NCBI GenBank assembly: GCA_964020085.1 | Contig: OZ026603.1 | Coordinates: forward strand, 5,500,993 to 5,564,992 | DNA from: Micromussa lordhowensis | Taxonomy: Eukaryota > Cnidaria > Anthozoa > Scleractinia > Lobophylliidae | DNA: 64,000 nt | Reading direction: 5' to 3' | Shown: positions 46,141-60,800 of the stretch, piece after piece | How positions within the stretch are numbered: position 1 is the stretch's first letter | Layout: every line of letters begins with the position of its first letter | The notes under the pieces: generated by a model | Told to the model about the DNA's origin: nothing | Database searches by the model: none | Seen by the model: only the letters and a program-made list of their open reading frames with translations | Position numbers and translations under genes: made by a program

Positions 46141-49100
46141 GTAGTTTCCCCTGGTCCCAACTTTGCAGAATTTCAGAAAACGCGCGCTGGGGGTCCCCTT
46201 GGCAAATTTGACATAGCTCGGCTTCACGGGCACTTTAAGAGGCGCGGTTTGCAGCAAAATGTTCTGCTAGGTTGGCACTTCAAGGAAATCCTAGTTAGAA
46301 CATGATGGCATTGGCGCCAGGGTGTTTTTTCTGGCCTTCTTTTTGCAGTAGTTTCCCCTGGTCCCAACTTTGCAGAATTTCAGAAAACGCGCGCTGGGGG
46401 TCCCCTTGGCAAATTTGACATAGCTCGGCTTCACGGGCACTTTAAGAGGCGCGGTTTGCAGCAAAATGTTTTGCTAGGTTGGCACTTAAAGGAAATTTTA
46501 GATAGAACATGATGGCATTGGCGCCAGGGTGTTTTTTCTGGCCTTCTTTTTGCAGTAGTTTCCCCTGGTCCCAACTTTGCAGAATTTCAGAAAACGCGCG
46601 CTGGGGGTCCCCTTTGCAAATTTGACATAGCTCGGCTTCACGGGCACTTTAAGAGGCGCGGTTTGCAGCAAAATGTTTTGCTAGGTTGGCACTTCAAGGA
46701 AATCCTAGTTAGAACATGATGGCATTGGCGCCAGGGTGTTTTTTCTGGCCTTCTTTTTGCAATAGTTTCCCCTGGTCCCAACTTTGCAGAATTTCAGAAA
46801 ACGCGCGCTGGGGGTCCCCTTGGCAAATTTGACATAGCTCGGCTTCACGGGCACTTTAAGAGGCGCGGTTTGCAGCAAAATGTTTTGCTAGGTTGGCACT
46901 TGAAGGAAATTTTAAATAGAACATGATGGCATTGGCGCCAGGGGGTTTTTTCTGGCCTTCTTTTTGCAGTAGTTTCTCCTGGTCCCAACTTTGCAGAATT
47001 TCAGAAAACGCGCGCTGGGGGTCCCCTTGGCAAATTTGACATAGCTCGGCTTTACGGGCATTTTAAGAGGCGCGGTTTGCAGCAAAATGTTCTCCTAGGT
47101 TGGCACTTCAAGGAAATCCTAGTTAGAACATGATGTCATTGGCGCCAGGGTGTTTTCTCTGGCCTTCTTTTTGCAGTAGTTTCCCCTGGTCCCAACTTTG
47201 CAGAATTTCAGAAAACGCGCGCTGGGGGTCCCCTTGGCAAATTTGACATAGCTCGGCTTCACGGGCACTTTAAGAGGCGCAGTTTGCAGCAAAATGTTCT
47301 GCTAGGTTGGCACTTTAAGGAAATCGTTGTTAGAACATGATGGCATTGGCGCCAGGGTGTTTTTTCTGGCCTTCTTTTTGCCGTAGTTTCTCCTGGTCCC
47401 AACTTTGCAGAATTTCAGAAAACGCGCGCTGGGGGTCCCCTTGGCAAATTTGACATAGCTCGGCTTCACGGGCACTTTAAGAGACGCGGTTTGCAGCAAA
47501 ATGTTCTGCTAGGTTGGCACTTCAAGGAAATCGTAGTTAGAACATGATGGCATTGGCGCCAGGGTGTTTTTTCTGGCCTTCTTTTTGCAGTAGTTTCCCC
47601 TGGTCCCAACTTTGCAGAATTTCAGAAAACGCGCGCTGGGGGTCCCCTTTGCAAATTTGACATAGCTCGGCTTCACGGGCACTTTAAGAGGCGCGGTTTG
47701 CAGCAAAATGTTCTGCTAGGTTCGCACTTCAAAGAAATTTTAGTTAGAACATGATGGCATTGGCGCCAGGGTGTTTTTTCTGGCCTTCTTTTTGCAGTAG
47801 TTTCCCCTGGTCCCAACTTTGCAGAATTTCAGAAAACGCGCGCTGGGGGTCCCCTTGGCAAATTTGACATAGCTCGGCTTCACGGGCACTTTAAGAGGCG
47901 CGGTTTCCAGCAAAATGTTCTGCTAGGTTGGCACTTCAAGGAAATCTTAAACACAACATGATGGCATTGGCGCCAGGGTTTTTTTTCTGGCCTTCTTTTT
48001 GCAGTAGTTTCTCCTGGTCCCAACTTTGCAGAATTTCAGAAAACGCGCGCTGGGGGTCCCCTTGGCAAATTTGACATAGCTCGGCTTTACGGGCATTTTA
48101 AGAGGCGCGGTTTGCAGCAAAATGTTCTGCTAGGTTGGCACTTCAAGGAAATTGTAGTTATAATATGATGGCATTGGCACCAGGGTGTTTTTTCTGGCCT
48201 TCTTTTTGCAGTAGTTTCTCCTGGTCCCAACTTTGCAGAATTTCAGAAAACGCGCGCTGGGGGTCCCCTTGGCAAATTTGATATAGCTCGGCTTCACGGG
48301 CACTTTAAGAGACGCGGTTTGCAGCAAAATGTTCTGCTAGGTTGGCACTTCAAGGAAATTTTAGTTAGAACATGATGGCATTGGCGCCAGGGTGTTTTTT
48401 CTGGCCTTCTTTTTGCAGTAGTTTCCCCTGGTCCCAACTTTGCAGAATTTCAGAAAACGCGCGCTGGGGGTCCCCTTGGCAAATTTGACATAGCTCGGCT
48501 TCACGGGCACTTTAAGAGGCGCGGTTTCCAGCAAAATGTTTTGCTAGGTTGGCACTTCAAGGAAATCATAGTTAGATCATGATGGCATTGGCGCCAGGGT
48601 GTTTTTTCTGGCCTTCTTTTTTGCAGTAGTTTCCCCTGGTCCCAACTTTGCAGAATTTCAGAAAACGCGCGCTGGGGGTCCCCTTGGCAAATTTGACATA
48701 GCTCGGCTTCACGGGCACTTTAAGAGGCGCGGTTTGCAGCAAAATGTTCTGCTAGGTTGGCACTTCAAGGAAGTGCTAAATAAAACATGATGGCATTGGC
48801 GCCAGGGTTTTTTTTCTGGCCTTCTTTTTGCAGTAGTTTCTCCTGGTCCCAACTTTGCAGAATTTCAGAAAACGCGCGCTGGGGGTCCCCTTGGCAAATT
48901 TGACATAGCTCGGCTTCACGGGCACTTTAAGAGGCGCAGTTTGCAGCAAAATGTTCTGCTAGGTTAGCACTTCAAGTAAATCGTAGTTAGAACATGATGG
49001 CATTGGTGCCAGGGTGTTTTTTCTGGCCTTCTTTTTGCAGTAGTTTCTCCTGGTCCCAACTTTGCAGAATTTCAGAAAACGCGCGCTGGGGGTCCCCTTG

Positions 49101-52100
49101 GCAAATTTGACATAGCTCGGCTTCACGGGCACTTTAAGAGGCGCGGTTTGAAGCAAAATGTTCTGCTTGGTTGGCACTTTAAGGAAATCTTAGTTAGAAC
49201 ATGATGGCATTGGCGCCAGGGTGGTTTTTCTGGCCTTCTTTTTGCAGTAGTTTCCCCTGGTCCCAACTTTGCAGAATTTCAGAAAACGCGCGCTGCGGGT
49301 CCCCTTGGCAAATTTGACATAGCTCGGCTTCACGGGCACTTTAAGAGGCGCGGTTTGCAGCAAAATGTTCTGCTAGGTTGGCACTTGAAGGAAATTCTAG
49401 TTAAAACATGATGGCATTGGCGCCAGGGTGTTTTTTCTGGCCTTCTTTTTGCAGTAGTTTCCCCTGGTCCCAACTTTGCAGAATTTCAGAAAACGCGCGC
49501 TGGGGGTCCCCTTGGCAAATTTGACATAGCTCGGCTTCACGGGCACTTTAAGAGGCACGGTTTGCAGCAAAATGTTTTGCTAGGTTGGCACTTTAAGGAA
49601 ATCGTAGTTAGAACATGATGGCATTGGCGCCAGGGTGTCTTTTCTGGCCTTCTTTTTGCAGTAGTTTCCCCTGGTCCCAACTTTGCAGAATTTCAGAAAA
49701 CGCGCGCTGGGGGTCCCCTTGGCAAATTTGACATAGCTCGGCTTCACGGGCACTTTAAGAGGCACGGTTTGCAGCAAAATGTTCTGCTAGGTTGGCACTT
49801 CAAGGAAATGCTAGTTAGAACATGATGGCATTGGCGCCAGGGTGTTTTTTCTGGCCTTCTTTTTGCAGTAGTTTCCCCTGGTCCCAACTTTGCAGAATTT
49901 CAGAAAACGCGCGCTGGGGGTCCCCTTGGCAAATTTGACATAGCTCGGCTTCACGGGCACTTTAAGAGGCGCGGTTTGCAGCAAAATGTTTTGCTAGGTT
50001 GGCACTTCAAGGAAATCCTAGTTAGAACATGATGGCATTGGCGCCAGGGTGTTTTTTCTGGCCTTCTTTTTGCAGTAGTTTCCCCTGGTCCCAACTTTGC
50101 AGAATTTCAGAAAACGCGCGCTGGGGGTCCCCTTGGCAAATTTGACATAGCTCGGCTTCACGGGCACTTTAAGAGGCGCGGTTTGCAGCAAAATGTTCTG
50201 CTAGGTTGGCACTTCTAGGAAATTGTAGTTAGAACATGATGGCATTGGCGCCAGGGTGTTTTTTCTGGCCTTCTTTTTGCAGTAGTTTCCCCTGGTCCCA
50301 ACTTTGCAGAATTTCAGAAAACGCGCGCTGGGGGTCCCCTTGGCAAATTTGACATAGCTCGGCTTCACGGGCACTTTAAGAGGCGCGGTTTGCAGCAAAA
50401 TGTTTTGCTAGGTTGGCACTTCAAGGAAATTTTAGTTAGAAGATGATGGCATTGGCGCCAGGGTGTTTTTTCTGGCCTTCTTTTTGCAGTAGTTTCCCCT
50501 GGTCCCAACTTTGCAGAATTTCAGAAAACGCGCGCTGGGGGTCCCCTTGGCAAATTTGACATAGCTCGGCTTTACGGGCACTTTAAGAGGCGCGGTTTGC
50601 AGCAAAATGTTCTCCTAGGTTGGCACTTCAAGGCAATTCTAGTTAGAACATGATGGCATTGGCGCCAGGGTGTTTTCTCTGGCCTTCTTTTTGCAGTAGT
50701 TTCCCCTGGTCCCAACTTTGCAGAATTTCAGAAAACGCGCGCTGGGGGTCCCCTTGGCAAATTTGACATAGCTCGGCTTCACGGGCACTTTAAGAGGCGC
50801 AGTTTGCAGCAAAATGTTCTGCTAGGTTGGCACTTCAAGGAAATCGTAGTTATAACATGATGGTATTGGCGCCAGGGTGTTTTTTCTGGCCTTCTTTTTG
50901 CAGTAGTTTCTCCTGGTCCCAACTTTGCAGAATTTCAGGAAACGCGCGCTGGGGGTCCCCTTGGCAAATTTGACATAGCTCGGCTTCACGGGCACTTTAA
51001 GAGACGCGGTTTGCAGCAAAATGTTCTGCTAGGTTGGCACTTTAAGAAAATCTTAGTAAGAACATGATGGCATTGGCGCCAGTGTGTTTTTTCTGGCCTT
51101 CTTTTTGCAGTAGTTTCCCCTGGTCCCAACTTTGCAGAATTTCAGAAAACGCGCGCTGGGGGTCCCCTTTGCAAATTTGACATAGCTCGGCTTCACGGGC
51201 ACTTTAAGAGGCGCGGTTTGCAGCAAAATGTTTTGCTAGGTTGGCACTTTAAGGAAATCTTAGTTAGAACATGATGGCATTGGCGCCAGGGTGTTTTTTC
51301 TGGTCTTCTTTTTGCAGTAGTTTCTCCTGGTATCAACTTTGCAGAATTTCAGAAAACTCGCGCTGGGGGTCACCTTGGCAAATTTGACATAGCTCGGCTT
51401 TACGGGCATTTTAAGAGGCGCGGTTTGCAGCAAAATGTTTTCCTAGGTTGGCACTTTAAGGAAATTATAGTTAGAACATGATAACCTTGGTCCCAGGGTG
51501 TTTTCTCTGGCCTTCTTTTTGCAGTAGTTTCCCCTGGTCCCAACTTTGCAGAATTTCAGAAAACGCGCGCTGGGGGTCCCCTTGGCAAATTTGACATAGC
51601 TCGGCTTCACGGGCACTTTAAGAGGCGCAGTTTGCAGCAAAATGTTCTGCTAGGTTGGCACTTTAAGGACATTGTAGTTAGAACATGATGGCATTGGCGC
51701 CAGGGTGTTTTTTCTGGCCTTCTTTTTGCAGTAGTTTCCCCTGGTCCCAACTTTGCAGAATTTCAGAAAACGCGCGCTGGGGGTCCCCTTGGCAAATTTG
51801 ACATAGCTCGGCTTCACGGGCACTTTAAGAGGCGCGGTTTGCAGCAAAATGTTTTGCTAGGTTGGCACTTCAAAGAAATCTTAGTTAAAATATGATGGCA
51901 TTGGCACCAGGGTGTTTTTTCTGGCCTTCTTTTTGCAGTAGTTTCCCCTGGTCCCAACTTTGCAGAATTTCAGAAAACGCGCGCTGGGGGTCCCCTTGGC
52001 AAATTTGACATAGCTCGGCTTCACGGGCACTTTAAGAGGCGCGGTTTGCAGCAAAACGTTCTGCTAGGTTGGCACTTTAAGGAAATCTTAGTTAGAACAT

Positions 52101-54800
52101 GATGGCATTGGCGCCAGGGTGTTTTTTCTGGCCTTCTTTTTGCAGTAGTTTCCCCTGGTCCCAACTTTGCAGAATTTCAGAAAACGCGCGCTGCGGGTCC
52201 CCTTGGCAAATTTGACATAGCTCGGCTTCACGGGCACTTTAAGAGGCGCGGTTTGCAGCAAAATGTTCTGCTAGGTTGGCGCTTTAAGGAAATGCTAGTT
52301 ACAACATGATGGCATTGGCGCCAGGGTGATTTTTGTGGCCTTCTTTTTGCAGTAGTTTCCCCTGGTCCCAACTTTGCAGAATTTCAGAAAACGCGCGCTG
52401 GGGGTCCCCTTGGCAAATTTGACATAGCTCGGCTTCACGGGCACTTTAAGAGGCGCGGTTTGCAGCAAAATGTTCTGCTAGGTTGGCACTTTAAGGCAAT
52501 TCTAGTTAGAACATGATGGCATTGGCGCGAGGGTGTTTTTTCTGGCCTTCTTTTTGCAGTAGTTTCCCCTGATCCCAACTTTGCAGAATTTCAGAAAACG
52601 CGCGCTGGGGGTCCCCTTGGCAAATTTGACATAGCTCGGCTTCACGGACACTTTAAGAGGCGCGGTTTAGAGCAAAATGTTCTGCTAGGTTGGCACTTCA
52701 AGGAAATCTTAGTTAAAACATGATGGCATTGGCGCCAGGGTGTTTTTTCTGGCCTTCTTTTTGCAGTAGTTTCCCCTGGTCCCAACTTTGCAGAATTTCA
52801 GAAAACGCGCGCTGGGGGTCCCCTTGGCAAATTTGACATTGCTCGGCTTCACGGGCACTTTAAGAGGCGCGGTTTGCAGCAAAATGTTTTGCTAGGTTAG
52901 CACTTCAAGGAAATCCTAGTTAGAACATGATGGCATTGGCGCCAGGGTGTTTTTTCTGGCCTTCTTTTTGCAGTAGTTTCCCCTGGTCTCAACTTTGCAG
53001 AATTTCAGAAAACGCGCGCTGGGGGTCCCCTTGGCAAATTTGACATAGCTCGGCTTCACGGGCACTTTAAGAGGCGCGGTTTGCAGCAAAATGTTTTGCT
53101 AGGTCGGCTCCTCAAGGAAATTCTAGTTAGAACATGATGGCATTGGCGCCAGGGTGTTTTTTCTTGCCTTCTTTTTGCAGTAGTTTCCCCTGGTCCCAAC
53201 TTTGCAGAATTTCAGAAAACGCGCGCTGGGGGTCCCCTTGGCAAATTTGACATAGCTCGGCTTCACGGGCACTTTAAGAGGCGCGGTTTGCAGCAAAATG
53301 TTCTGCTAGGTTGGCACTTCAAGGAAATCCTAGTTAAAACATGATGGCATTGGCGCCAGGGTATTTTTTCTGGCCTTCTTTTTGCAGTAGTTTCCCCTGG
53401 TCCCAACTTTGCAGAATTTCAGAAAACGCGCGCTGGGGGTCCCCTTGGCAAATTTGACATAGCTCGGCTTCACGGCACTTTAAGAGGCGCGGTTTGCAGC
53501 AGAATGTTCTGCTTGGTTGGCACTTCAAGGAAATCCTAGTTAGAACATGATGGCATTGGCGCCAGGGTGTTTTTTCTGGCCTTCTTTTTGCAGTAGTTTC
53601 CCCTGGTCCCAACTTTGCAGAATTTCAGAAAACGCGCGCTGGGGGTCCCCTTGGCAAATTTGACATAGCTCGGCTTCACGGGCACTTTAAGAGGCGCGGT
53701 TTGCAGCAAATTGTTCTGCTAGGTTGGCACTTTGAGGAAATCCTAGTTAGAACATGATGGCATTGGCGCCAGGGTGTTTTTTCTGGCCTTCTTTTTGCAG
53801 TAGTTTCCCCTGGTCCCAACTTTGCAGAATTTCAGAAAACGCGCGCTGGGGGTCCCCTTGGCAAATTTGACATAGCTCGGCTTCACGGGCACTTTAAGAG
53901 GCGCGGTTTGCAGCAAAATGTTCTGCTAGGTTGGCACTTCAAGCAAATCCTAGTTAGAACATGATGGCATCGGCGCCAGGGTGTTTTTTCTGGCCTTCTT
54001 TTTGCAGTAGTTTCTCGTGGTACCAACTTTGCAGAATTTCAGAAAACGCGCGCTGGGGGTCCCCTTGGCAAATTTGACATAGCTCGGCTTCACGGGCACT
54101 TTAAGAGGCGCGCTTTGCAGCAAAATGTTCTGCTAGGTTGGCACTTCAAGGAAATCCTAGTTAGAACATGATGGCATTGGCGCCAGGGTGTTTTTTCTGG
54201 CCTTCTTTTTGCAGTAGTTTCCCCTGGTCCCAACTTTGCAGAATTTCAGAAAACGCGCGCTGGGGGTCCGCTTGGCAAATTTGACATAGCTCGGCTTCAC
54301 GGGCACTTTAAGAGGCGCGGTTTGCAGCAAAATGTTGTGCTAGGTTGGCACTTCAAGGAAATTTTAGTTAAAACATGATGGCATTGGCGCCAGGGTGTTT
54401 TTTCTGGCCTTCTTTTTGCAGTAGTTTCCCCTGGTCCCAACTTTGCAGAATTTCAGAAAACGCGCGCTGGGGGTCCCCTTGGCAAATTTGACATACCTCG
54501 GCTTCACGGGCACTTTAAGAGGCGCGGTTTGCAGCAAAATGTTCTGCTAGGTTGGCACTTCAAGGCAATCCTAGTTAGAACATGATGGCATTGGCGCCAG
54601 GGTGTTTTTTCTGGCCTTCTTTTTGCAGTAGTTTCCCCTGGTCCCAACTTTGCAGAATTTCAGGAAACGCGCGCTGGGGGTCCCCTTGGCAAATTTGACA
54701 TAGCTCGGCTTCACGGGCACTTTAAGAGGCGCGGTTTGCAGCAAAATGTTTTGCTAGGTTGGCACTTTAAGGAAATCCTAGTTAGAACATGATGGCATTG
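46141..54800 (+). repeat. Weakly ordered subarray with recurring marker pairs
   Basis: Here 207-bp units show more private changes and less tandem HOR order. A linked pair recurs: a unit with TTTCTCCTGG and/or GGCTTTACGGGC followed by a unit with TGTTTTCTCTGG and GCGCAGTTTGC (TGTTTTCTCT at 47151, 50671 and 51499). Other marks are GTTTCCAGC (about 47905 and 48528), GAGACGCGG (about 47480, 48310 and 51000), TAAACACAAC near 47949, CTGCGGGTCC (about 49295 and 52190) and GGTATCAAC near 51330. Single-base indels are an extra T near 48618 and a lost G near 53474. No gene is seen. Confidence 0.75.
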
Positions 54801-57800
54801 GCGCCAGGGTGTTTTTTCTGGCCTTCTTTTTGCAGTAGTTTCCCCTGGTCTCAACTTTGCAGAATTTCAGAAAACGCGCGCTGGGGATCCCCTTGGCAAA
54901 TTTGACATAGCTCGGCTTCACGGGCACTTTAAGAGGCGCGGTTTGCAGCAAAATGTTCTGCTAGGTCAGCACTTCAAGGAAATCCTAGTTAGAACATGGT
55001 GGCATTGGCGCGAGGGTGTTTTTTCTGGCCTTCTTTTTGCAGTAGTTTCCCCTGGTCCCAACTTTGCAGAATTTCAGAAAACGCGCGCTGGGGGTCCCCT
55101 TGGCAAATTTGACATAGCTCGGCTTCACGGGCACTTTAAGAGGTGCGGTTTGCAGCAAAATGTTCTGCTAGGATGGCACTTCAAGGAAATTTTAGTTAGA
55201 ACATGATGTCATTGGCGCCAGGGTGTTTTTTCTGGCCTTCTTTTTGCAGTAGTTTCCCCTGGTCCCAACTTTGCAGAATTTCAGAAAACGCGCGCTGGGG
55301 GTCCCCTTGGCAAATTTGACATAGCTCGGCTTCACGGGCACTTTAAGAGGCGCGGTTTCCAGCAAAATGTTCTGCTAGGTTGGCACTTCAAGGAAATTTT
55401 AGTTAGAACATGTTGGCATTGGCGCCAGGGTGTTTTTTCTGGCCTTCTTTTTGCAGTAGTTTCCCCTGGTCCCAACTTTGCAGAATTTCAGAAAACGCGC
55501 GCTGGGGGTCCCCTTGGCAAATTTGACATAGCTCGGCTTCACGGGCACTTTAAGAGGCGCGGTTTGCAGCAAAATGTTCTGCTAGGTTGGCACTTTAAGG
55601 AAATTTGAGTTAAAACATGATGGCATTGGCGCCAGGGTGTTTTTTCTGGCCTTCTTTTTGCAGTAGTTTCCCCTGGTCCCAACTTTGCAGAATTTCAGAA
55701 AACGCGCGCTGGGGGTCCCCTTGGCAAATTTGACATAGCTCGGCTTCATGGGCACTTTAAGAGGCGCGGTTTGCAGCAAAATGTTTTGCTAGGTTGGCAC
55801 TTTAAGGAAATCCTAGTTAGAACATGATGGCATTGGCGCCAGGGTGTTTTTTCTGGCCTTCTTTTTGCAGTAGTTTCCCCTGGTCCCAACTTTGCAGAAT
55901 TTCAGAAAACGCGCGCTGGGGGTCCCCTTGGCAAATTTGACATAGCTCGGCTTCACGGGCACTTTAAGAGGCGCGGTTTGCAGCAAAATGTTTTGATAGG
56001 TTGGCACTTCAAGGAAATCCTAGTTAGAACATGATGGCATTGGCGCCAGGGTGTTTTTTCTGGCCTTCTTTTTGCAGTAGTTTCCCCTGGTCTCAACTTT
56101 GCAGAATTTCAGAAAACGCGCGCTGGGGATTCCCTTGGCAAATTTGACATAGCTCGGCTTCACGGGCACTTTAAGAGGCGCGGTTTGCAGCAAAATGTTC
56201 TGCTAGGTCGGCACTTTAAGGAAATCCTAGTTAAAACATGGTGGCATTGGCGCCAGGGTGTTTTTTCTGGCCTTCTTTTCGCAGTAGTTTCCCCTGGTCC
56301 CAACTTTGCAGAATTTCAGAAAACGCGCGCTGGGGGTCCCCTTGGCAAATTTAACATAGCTCGGCTTCACGGGCACTTTAAGAGGCGCGGTTTGCAGCAA
56401 AATGTTTTGCTAGGTTGGCACTTCAAGGAAATCATAGTTAGAACATGATGGCATTGGCGCCAGGGTGTTTTTTCTGGCCTTCTTTTTGCAGTAGTTTCCC
56501 CTGGTCCCAACTTTGCAGAATTTCAGAAAACGCGCGCTGGGGGTCCCCTTGGCAAATTTGACATAGCTCGGCTTCACGGGCACTTTAAGAGGCGCGGTTT
56601 CAAGCAAAATGTTCTGCTAGGTGGGCACTTCAAGGAAATCCTAGTTAGAACATGTTGGCATTGGCGCCAGGGTGTTTTTTCTGGCCTTCTTTTTGCAGTA
56701 GTTTCCCCTGGTCCCAACTTTGCAGAATTTCAGAAAACGCGCGCTGGGGGTCCCCTTGGCAAATTTGACATAGCTCGGCTTCACGGGCACTTTAAGAGGC
56801 GCGGTTTGCAGCAAAATGTTCTGCTAGGTTGGCACTTCAAGGAAATTTGAGTTAAAACATGATGGCATTGGCGCCAGGGTGTTTTTTCTGGCCTTCTTTT
56901 TGCAGTAGTTTCCCCTGGTCCCAACTTTGCAGAATTTCAGAAAACGCGCGCTGGGGGTCCCCTTGGCAAATTTGACATAGCTCGGCTTCACGGGCACTTT
57001 AAGAGGCGCGGTTTGCAGCAAAATGTTCTGCTAGGATGGCACTTCAAGGAAATTCTAGTTAGAACATGATGGCATTGGCGCCAGGGTGTTTTTCTGGCCT
57101 TCTTTTTGCAGTAGTTTCCCCTGGTCTCAACTTTGCAGAATTTCAGAAAACGCGCGCTGGGGGTCCCCTTGGCAAATTTGACATAGCTCGGCTTCACGGG
57201 CACTTTAAGAGGCGCGGTTTCAAGCAAAATGTTCTGCTAGGTTGGCACTTCAAGGAAATCTTAGTTAGAACATGTTGGCATTGGCGCCAGGGTGTTTTTT
57301 CTGGCCTTCTTTTTGCAGTAGTTTCCCCTGGTCCCAACTTTGCAGAATTTCAGAAAACGCGCGCTGGGGGTCCCCTTGGCAAATTTGACATAGCTCGGCT
57401 TCACGGGCACTTTAAGAGGCGCGGTTTGCAGCAAAATGTTCTGCTAGGTTGGCACTTTAAGGAAATTTGAGTTAAAACATGATGGCATTGGCGCCAGGGT
57501 GTTTTTTCTGGCCTTCTTTTTGCAGTAGTTTCCCCTGGTCCCAACTTTGCAGAATTTCAGAAAACGCGCGCTGGGGGTCCCCTTGGCAAATTTGACATAG
57601 CTCGGCTTCACGGGCACTTTAAGAGGCGCGGTTTGCAGCAAAATGTTCTGCTAGGTTGGCACTTTAAGGAAATTTGAGTTAAAACATGATGGCATTGGCG
57701 CCAGGGTGTTTTTTCTGGCCTTCTTTTTGCAGTAGTTTCCCCTGGTCCCAACTTTGCAGAATTTCAGAAAACGCGCGCTGGGGGTCCCCTTGGCAAACTT

Positions 57801-60800
57801 GACATAGCTCGGCTTCACGGGCACTTTAAGAGGCGCGGTTTGCAGCAAAATGTTCTGCTAGGATGGCACTTGAAGGAAATTCTAGTTAGAACATGATGGC
57901 ATTGGCGCCAGGGTGTTTTTCTGGCCTTCTTTTTGCAGTAGTTTCCCCTGGTCTCAACTTTGCAGAATTTCAGAAAACGCGCGCTGGGGATCCCCTTGGC
58001 AAATTTGACATAGCTCGGCTTCACGGGCACTTTAAGAGGCGCGGTTTGCAGCAAAATGTTCTGCTAGGTCGGCACTTCAAGGAAATCCTAGTTAAAACAT
58101 GGTGACATTGGCGCCAGGGTGTTTTTTCTGGCCTTCTTTTCGCAGTAGTTTCCCCTGGTCCCAACTTTGCAGAATTTCAGAAAACGCGCGCTGGGGGTCC
58201 CCTTGGCAAATTTGACATAGCTCGGCTTCACGGGCACTTTAAGAGGCGCGGTTTGCAGCAAAATGTTTTGCTAGGTTGGCACTTCAAGGAAATTCTAGTT
58301 AGAACATGATGGCATTGGCGCCAGGGTGTTTTTTCTGGCCTTCTTTTTGCAGTAGTTTCCCCTGGTCCCAACTTTGCAGAATTTCAGAAAACGCGCGCTG
58401 GGGGTCCCCTTGGCAAATTTGACATAGCTCGGCTTCACGGGCACTTTAAGAGGCGCGGTTTCAAGCAAAATGTTCTGCTAGGTTGGCACTTCAAGGAAAT
58501 CCTAGTTAGAACATGTTGGCATTGGCGCCAGGGTGTTTTTTCTGGCCTTCTTTTTGCAGTAGTTTCCCCTGGTCCCAACTTTGCAGAATTTCAGAAAACT
58601 CGCGCTGGGGGTCCCCTTGGCAAATTTGACATAGCTCGGCTTCACGGGCACTTTAAGAGGCGCGGTTTGCAGCAAAATGTTCTGCTAGGTTGGCACTTCA
58701 AGGAAATTTGAGTTAAAACATGATGGCATTGGCGCCAGGGTGTTTTTTCTGGCCTTCTTTTTGCAGTAGTTTCCCCTGGTCCCAACTTTGCAGAATTTCA
58801 GAAAACGCGCGCTGGGGGTCCCCTTGGCAAATTTGACATAGCTCGGCTTCACGGGCACTTTAAGAGGCGCGGTTTGCAGCAAAATGTTCTGCTAGGATGG
58901 CACTTCAAGGAAATTTTAGTTAGAACATGATGGCATTGGCGCCAGGGTGTTTTTTCTGGCCTTCTTTTTGCAGTAGTTTCCCCTGGTCTCAACTTTGCAG
59001 AATTTCAGAAAACGCGCGCTGGGGATCCCCTTGGCAAATTTGACATAGCTCGGCTTCACGGGCACTTTAAGAGGCGCGGTTTGCAGCAAAATGTTCTGCT
59101 AGGTCGGCACTTCAAGGAAATCCCAGTTAGAACATGGTGGCATTGGCGCCAGGGTGTTTTTTCTGGCCTTCTTTTTGCAGTAGTTTCCCCTGGTCCCAAC
59201 TTTGCAGAATTTCAGAAAACGCGCGCTGGGGGTCCCCTTGGCAAATTTGACATAGCTCGGCTTCACGGGCACTTTAAGAGGCGCGGTTTGCAGCAAAATG
59301 TTCTGCTAGGTTGGTACTTTAAGGAAAGCCTAGTTAGAACATGATGGCATTGGCGCCAGGGTTTTTTTTCTGGCCTTCTTTTTGCAGTAGTTTCCCCTGG
59401 TCCCAACTTTGCAGAATTTCAGAAAACGCGCGCTGGGGGTCCCCTTGGCAAATTTGACATAGCTCGGCTTCACGGGCACTTTAAGAGGCGCGGTTTCCAG
59501 CAAAATGTTCTGCTAGGTTGGCACTTCAAGGAAATTCTAGTGAGAACATGTTGGCATTGGCGCCAGGGTGTTTTTTCTGGCCTTCTTTTTGCAGTAGTTT
59601 CCCCTGGTCCCAACTTTGCAGAATTTCAGAAAACGCGCGCTGGGGGTCCCCTTGGCAAATTTGACATAGCTCGGCTTCACGGGCACTTTAAGAGGCGCGG
59701 TTTGCAGCAAAATGTTCTGCTAGGTTGGCACTTCAAGGAAATCCTAGTTAGAACATGATGTCATTGGCGCCAGGGGGTTTTTTCTGGCCTTCTTTTTGCA
59801 GTAGTTTCCCCTGGTCCCAACTTTGCAGAATTTCAGAAAACACGCGCTGGGGGTCCCCTTGGCAAATTTGACATAGCTCGGCTTCACGGGCAGTTTAAGA
59901 GGCGCGGTTTCCAGCAAAACGTTCTGCTAGGTTGGCACTTCAAGGAAATCCTAGTTAGAACATGTTGGCATTGGCGCCAGGGTGTTTTTTCTGGCCTTCT
60001 TTTTGCAGTAGTTTCCCCTGGTCCCAACTTTGCAGAATTTCAGAAAACGCGCGCTGGGGGTCCCCTTGGCAAATTTGACATAGCTCGGCTTCACGGGCAC
60101 TTTAAGAGGCGCGGTTTGCAGCAAAATGTTCTGCTAGGTTGGCACTTTAAGGAAATCCTAGTTAAAACATGATGGCATTGGCGCCAGGGTGTTTTTTTTG
60201 GCCTTCTTTTTGCAGTAGTTTCCCCTGGTCCCAACTTTGCAGAATTTCAGAAAACGCGCGCTGGGGGTCCCCTTGGCAAATTTGACATAGCTCGGCTTCA
60301 CGGGCACTTTAAGAGGCGCGGTTTGCAGCAAAATGTTCTGCTAGGTTGGCACTTCAAGGAAATCCTACTTAGAACATGATGGCATTGGCGCCAGGGTGTT
60401 TTTTCTGGCCTTCTTTTTGCAGTAGTTTCCCCTGGTCCCAACTTTGCAGAATTTCAGAAAACGCGCGCTGGGGGTCCCCTTGGCAAATTTGACATAGCTC
60501 GGCTTCACGGGCACTTTAAGAGGCGCGCTTTGCAGCAAAATGTTTTGCTAGGTTGGCACTTCAGGGAAATTTGAGTTAAAACATGATGGCATTGGCGCCA
60601 GGGTGTTTTTTCTGGCCTTCTTTTTGCAGTAGTTTTCCCTGGTCCCAACTTTGCAGAATTTCAGAAAACGCGCGCTGGGGGTCCCCTTGGCAAATTTGAC
60701 ATAGCTCGGCTTCACGGGCACTTTAAGAGGCGCGGTTTGCAGCAAAATGTTCTGCTAGGTTGGCACTTTAAGGAAATTTTAGTTAAAACATGATGGCATT

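Noticed and set aside
57066..57470. 134-codon plus-strand frame as a gene
   Set aside because: It is two consecutive satellite units read through a lost TGA. The encoded sequence simply repeats itself and has no recognisable domain.
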